The notes below the pieces were generated by a model that searched no databases, was not told the origin of the DNA, and worked only from the letters and a program-made list of their open reading frames with translations. A DNA stretch of 64,000 nucleotides from Sulfuricella sp. T08 (lineage in GTDB: Bacteria > Pseudomonadota > Gammaproteobacteria > Burkholderiales > Sulfuricellaceae): positions 145,591 to 209,590 of the forward strand of contig NZ_DF967585.1 of the NCBI RefSeq assembly GCF_000971475.1. The letters run 5' to 3'. Positions 62,001-64,000 of the stretch are shown here, in pieces (position 1 is the first letter of the stretch; each line of letters opens with the position of its first letter). Position numbers and translations under genes: made by a program.

Positions 62001-63331
62001 ACGTGGGTTATGCCAGTTTCAAGTCGGCCCAAGCCACCCGTCAGGGTACACTCTACGTTGCCAACAATGACGGCATGCTGCACGCCCTCAACGCCGGCAC
62101 AGGCCAGGAACTGTGGGGTTACATCCCGCAAATGGTGTTGCCCAACCTCTACAAACTGGCCAACTCGAATTACGGCAACAACCACCAGTACTATGTCGAT
62201 GGCGCACCCACCATCGGAGATATCTGCCCGAATGCTCCTTCCACCACCTGCCTCAGCACCGAATGGAAAACCATCCTCGTTGCAGGCCTCAATGGTGGCG
62301 GACGTGGTTATTACGCGCTGGATATCACTGACCCAAACAACCCCAAAGCCCTGTGGAACTTTAGCTCCAGCAATGACAGCAATCTGGGTTACAGTTTCGG
62401 CAAGCCGGTGCTTACCAAGCTAGGGGACGGCACGTGGGTAGTATTGGTGACATCCGGCTACAACAACGTTTCTCCGGGCGACGGCAAGGGCTATCTCTAT
62501 GTCCTGAATGCCAACACCGGTGCGTTAATTCGTACCATCGCCACCACCGAGGGATCGACTACCAGCCCAAGCGGCCTGGCCCAGATCAACAACTGGGTGG
62601 ATAGTCTGGATCTCGACAACACCGCCGTGCGCGTCTACGGCGGCGACCTCTATGGCAACCTGTGGCGCTTCAATATCAATACCGGTGCCGTGCAGAAAGT
62701 GGCCGCGTTCGGCTCCAGCCAACCCATCACCGTCCGTCCGGAACTCGGCGAGATCAGCAATAAAGCCGTAATCTTCCTGGGAACCGGGCGCTATCTGGGG
62801 CAATCCGACCTGGTCGATACCAGCACACAAAGCATCTATGCCATCAAAGACGACCTGGGTACGACCACGATTACCAATCCCCAGTCTGTCCTGGTTCAGC
62901 AAACCTTGACCACTTCCGGCCTGACTCGGACCGCGAGCAGCAATGCCGTGGACTGGAACACTCAGCTGGGCTGGTACATCAATCTGCCGGATTCGGGCGA
63001 GCGCATCAACATAGACCCGATCCTGGAACTTGGCACCCTGACCGTCGCCAGCAATACGCCGACCTCAGGGGCTTGCACCCCTGGCGGCTACAGCTGGTTA
63101 TACAACCTCAACTACAAGACTGGCAGCTTTGTTTCCACTTCCACTGGAAGTGTCGTTGCCAACAAACTCAACTTTGTCACAGTGGGTCTTAACGTAGTCA
63201 AGTTGCCCGACGGCACGGTGATCATCTACCGCACTGGCCACAAGAACCCGGTCCCGGAAACACATACGATGCCGGTCGGCGGCGGTTCGGTCGAAGCCAA
63301 ACGCATAACCTGGCGCGAACTAGTCAACTAG
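59024..63331 (+). CDS. pilY1: Type IV pilus tip-associated adhesin PilY1
   Basis: 1435 residues with a signal peptide (ends near AGNLSAALT). A vWA domain at about 48-420 carries the metal site DDSGSM (D56-x-S58-x-S60), and continues after an inserted Thr-rich block (about 425-680; repeats of GPTTAT, TTTT and related motifs) with SLADVAYYYYNTDLRP. The C-terminal beta-propeller (about 900-1400) shows TLYVANNDGMLHALNAGTGQELWGY and the calcium-loop-like LDLDNTAVRVYGGDLYGNLWRF. It sits on the pilus tip and acts in adhesion and surface sensing. Confidence 0.93.
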   Translation: MNTKPTHHTHWRMRMLGMVLFMLAGNLSAALTDLSNVPLAESSTSTIAPNIMLVLDDSGSMDWDYMPDYINDSNPAYCRDSTSTPRQCAAGDPPYYANAFNGVYYNPTIQYSPPLNADGTSKTSYNTAALWAAVKIDGYNVQSTGTKNLLTSYPERKWCTNTGCGGTCKTATDASGNYTYPDATYKNSCTVNSAPLYYVTTVQWCLNKDATTGFGSTSCQSKKTSTYKYVKYGTFTRTDIVSSNNSYPKASTRTDCTGTTCTYNEEMTNFANWYAYYHTRMQMMKTSTSHAFNTLTNNYRVGYMSINNNTGSDFLNITNFDATQKSSWYTKLFAANPSNSTPLRSALSTAGLIYAHKLTTLNGSTVNDPIQYSCQQNFTILSTDGYWNTGNDSGCTSRGGAGCTMAKNVGVGNQDGSAPRPQYDGAISTTVATTPTVTTSVATTPRTVVDRNTRNNTSTTNSAQSRTDTYTRTRITTSSTGCTGSNVKVRTRVYTGLTSTETATTTTVVSQPQEQLTTTVYSDQVTTTSTATHTVVTTNGVVTSDTTATSVVGPTTATTTTSGPTTAAWANVGGTNTTVTGPTSTFSPTPPTTGSSWGATTSDSTSACIANPGATDTVALTSSTAWSAPTVTGPTTATGSSSHSAGYPQTTNGATSTATTGPTVGATTTTTTTNGGSSDSLADVAYYYYNTDLRPAGSIGALGTDVGTDNNVPAIGTNPIVDDMATHQHMTTFTLGLGVDGTLTFTDGYKTSTSGDYFDIKQGSKDWPLPAADTDMAVDDLWHAAVDGHGTYFSAKNPDSLSDGLNKALSAISISVGSGAAAATSNLEPVAGDNYVYVASYRTLSWDGDIGAYTIDLSTGNVASTPTWLAGSLLNSRIASNGNSDTRTIYTYDSSGTPNLKSFTWANLTAAEKAYFNTNQLTQYASWTASQIAAATGDTLVNYLRGQDHNEDQDRDITYGAYSRLYRDRSNVMGDIIHAQPTYVQKPLFSYTDVGYASFKSAQATRQGTLYVANNDGMLHALNAGTGQELWGYIPQMVLPNLYKLANSNYGNNHQYYVDGAPTIGDICPNAPSTTCLSTEWKTILVAGLNGGGRGYYALDITDPNNPKALWNFSSSNDSNLGYSFGKPVLTKLGDGTWVVLVTSGYNNVSPGDGKGYLYVLNANTGALIRTIATTEGSTTSPSGLAQINNWVDSLDLDNTAVRVYGGDLYGNLWRFNINTGAVQKVAAFGSSQPITVRPELGEISNKAVIFLGTGRYLGQSDLVDTSTQSIYAIKDDLGTTTITNPQSVLVQQTLTTSGLTRTASSNAVDWNTQLGWYINLPDSGERINIDPILELGTLTVASNTPTSGACTPGGYSWLYNLNYKTGSFVSTSTGSVVANKLNFVTVGLNVVKLPDGTVIIYRTGHKNPVPETHTMPVGGGSVEAKRITWRELVN

Positions 63332-63352
63332 AAATGACAGCCTGAAAAATCA

Positions 63353-63380
63353 AGAGCGGCGCTTGCGCCGCTCTTTTTTT
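63353..63380 (+). terminator. Terminator after pilY1
   Basis: 10-bp stem AGAGCGGCGC/GCGCCGCTCT with a small loop and a T-run of seven. It lies 21 bases past the stop and ends the pilin operon. Confidence 0.88.
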
Positions 63381-63420
63381 GCCGATTGATTCGAAAAACC
63401 CCGAAGGGCGCGTTCAGAAA

Positions 63421-64000
63421 TCAGGCTGGTTCAGGCGAAGAAAGACTCTTCGGAATAGGAAACACCACGTTCTCGGCGATGCCGCTCAACTCCTCCACGC
63501 TACCGGCGCCGAGCTGTTTCAGCCGGGCGATCACTTCCTCCACCAGCACCTCCGGTGCGGAAGCTCCTGCGGTGACGCCGGCTTTTTTCCTGCCCTGCAG
63601 CCAGGCAGGTTCGATCTGGCTGGCGTTGTCCACCATGTAGGCGGCTACCCCCATGTTCTGCGCCACTTCGCGCAGGCGATTGGAATTGGAGCTGTTGGGC
63701 GAGCCCACCACGATCACCACATCGCACTGTTGCGCCAGGGTTTTGACTGCATCCTGGCGATTCTGTGTGGCGTAACAGATGTCGTCTTTCTTCGGGCCGC
63801 TGATACTGGGAAAGCGCTGTTTCAGCGCGGCGACGATGCGGCTAGCGTCGTCCACCGACAGGGTGGTCTGGGTGACATAGGCGAGGTTTTTTTCGTTGCT
63901 GACGTGCAGTCCAGCCACGTCCTCCGGCTTTTCGACCAGGTACATGCCGCCATCTGCCTGCCCCATGGTGCCTTCCACTTCGGGGTGGCCCTTGTGGCCG
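63421..64000 (-). CDS. ispH: 4-hydroxy-3-methylbut-2-enyl diphosphate reductase, 3' part
   Basis: The frame is open to the right edge of the window, so the start is outside; 192 residues are visible. Motifs: [38 protein letters not shown] (Cys ligand of the Fe-S cluster), [17 protein letters not shown] and VTAGASAPE. Last step of the MEP isoprenoid pathway, a [4Fe-4S] enzyme. Convergent with pilY1. Confidence 0.95.
   Translation of the reverse strand, partial: GHKGHPEVEGTMGQADGGMYLVEKPEDVAGLHVSNEKNLAYVTQTTLSVDDASRIVAALKQRFPSISGPKKDDICYATQNRQDAVKTLAQQCDVVIVVGSPNSSNSNRLREVAQNMGVAAYMVDNASQIEPAWLQGRKKAGVTAGASAPEVLVEEVIARLKQLGAGSVEELSGIAENVVFPIPKSLSSPEPA

Overview
The window looks like the chromosome of a betaproteobacterium of the order Nitrosomonadales (Sulfuricella, Thiobacillus and Gallionella relatives). 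Support comes from the 3' end of a dsrA sulfur-oxidation gene, the betaproteobacterial block rplU-rpmA-obgE-proB...rppH...proS, the pilSR and pilVWXY1 type IV pilus genes, and many short palindromic intergenic repeats. The assignment rests on gene content and protein similarity from memory; no search was run. The two window edges cut dsrA (left) and ispH (right).

Layout. 1-8.6 kb: end of dsrA with its own terminator, then a leftward envelope/signalling module of two tandem paralogous TonB-dependent receptors, a periplasmic ABC-type binding protein and a BarA-like hybrid histidine kinase. 8.7-18 kb: small membrane or periplasmic proteins, carbamate kinase, a divergent class A penicillin-binding protein, a GIY-YIG nuclease gene between two direct copies of a palindromic repeat, and a gene-free element built of nested inverted repeats. 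18-22.3 kb: nrdA and nrdB, with a 150-bp MITE-like palindrome between them and candidate NrdR/DnaA sites upstream. 22.4-31.3 kb: a LolD/MacB-type ABC exporter (ATPase, FtsX-like permease, HlyD adaptor) whose permease and adaptor genes are separated by a two-gene unit encoding a peptidoglycan-binding protein and a papain-like protease/alpha-beta hydrolase fusion; then purU and a SemiSWEET gene. 31.5-40.2 kb: an FNR-like regulator, ampD, a thioredoxin-like gene, a cation/Ca exchanger, glycogen phosphorylase, pilR-pilS and tRNA-Pro. 40.2-50.7 kb: housekeeping genes (ispB, rplU, rpmA, obgE, proB, rppH, proS), a yqjDEK-like trio and a lytic transglycosylase. 50.8-54.0 kb: a small integrative element at tRNA-Thr, with a P4-type integrase, paired arm-site-like repeats at both ends and a few unknown genes. 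54.1-64 kb: a Fur-family regulator, thiO, and a rightward pilin operon pilE-fimT-pilV-pilW-pilX-pilY1, then ispH.

Links between genes. PilS/PilR at 37-40 kb probably control pilus genes, but I found no convincing sigma-54 promoter before pilE. The binding protein and hybrid kinase share a 4-base overlap and lie 7 bases after a TonB receptor, so outer-membrane capture, periplasmic binding and signalling may be coupled. The most unusual items are the inserted hydrolase pair inside the ABC exporter locus, the GIY-YIG unit between palindromic repeats, the tRNA-Thr mini-element, the dsrA gene that ends an operon without dsrB, and a TonB receptor that apparently lacks any ATG/GTG/TTG start able to give a full signal peptide.
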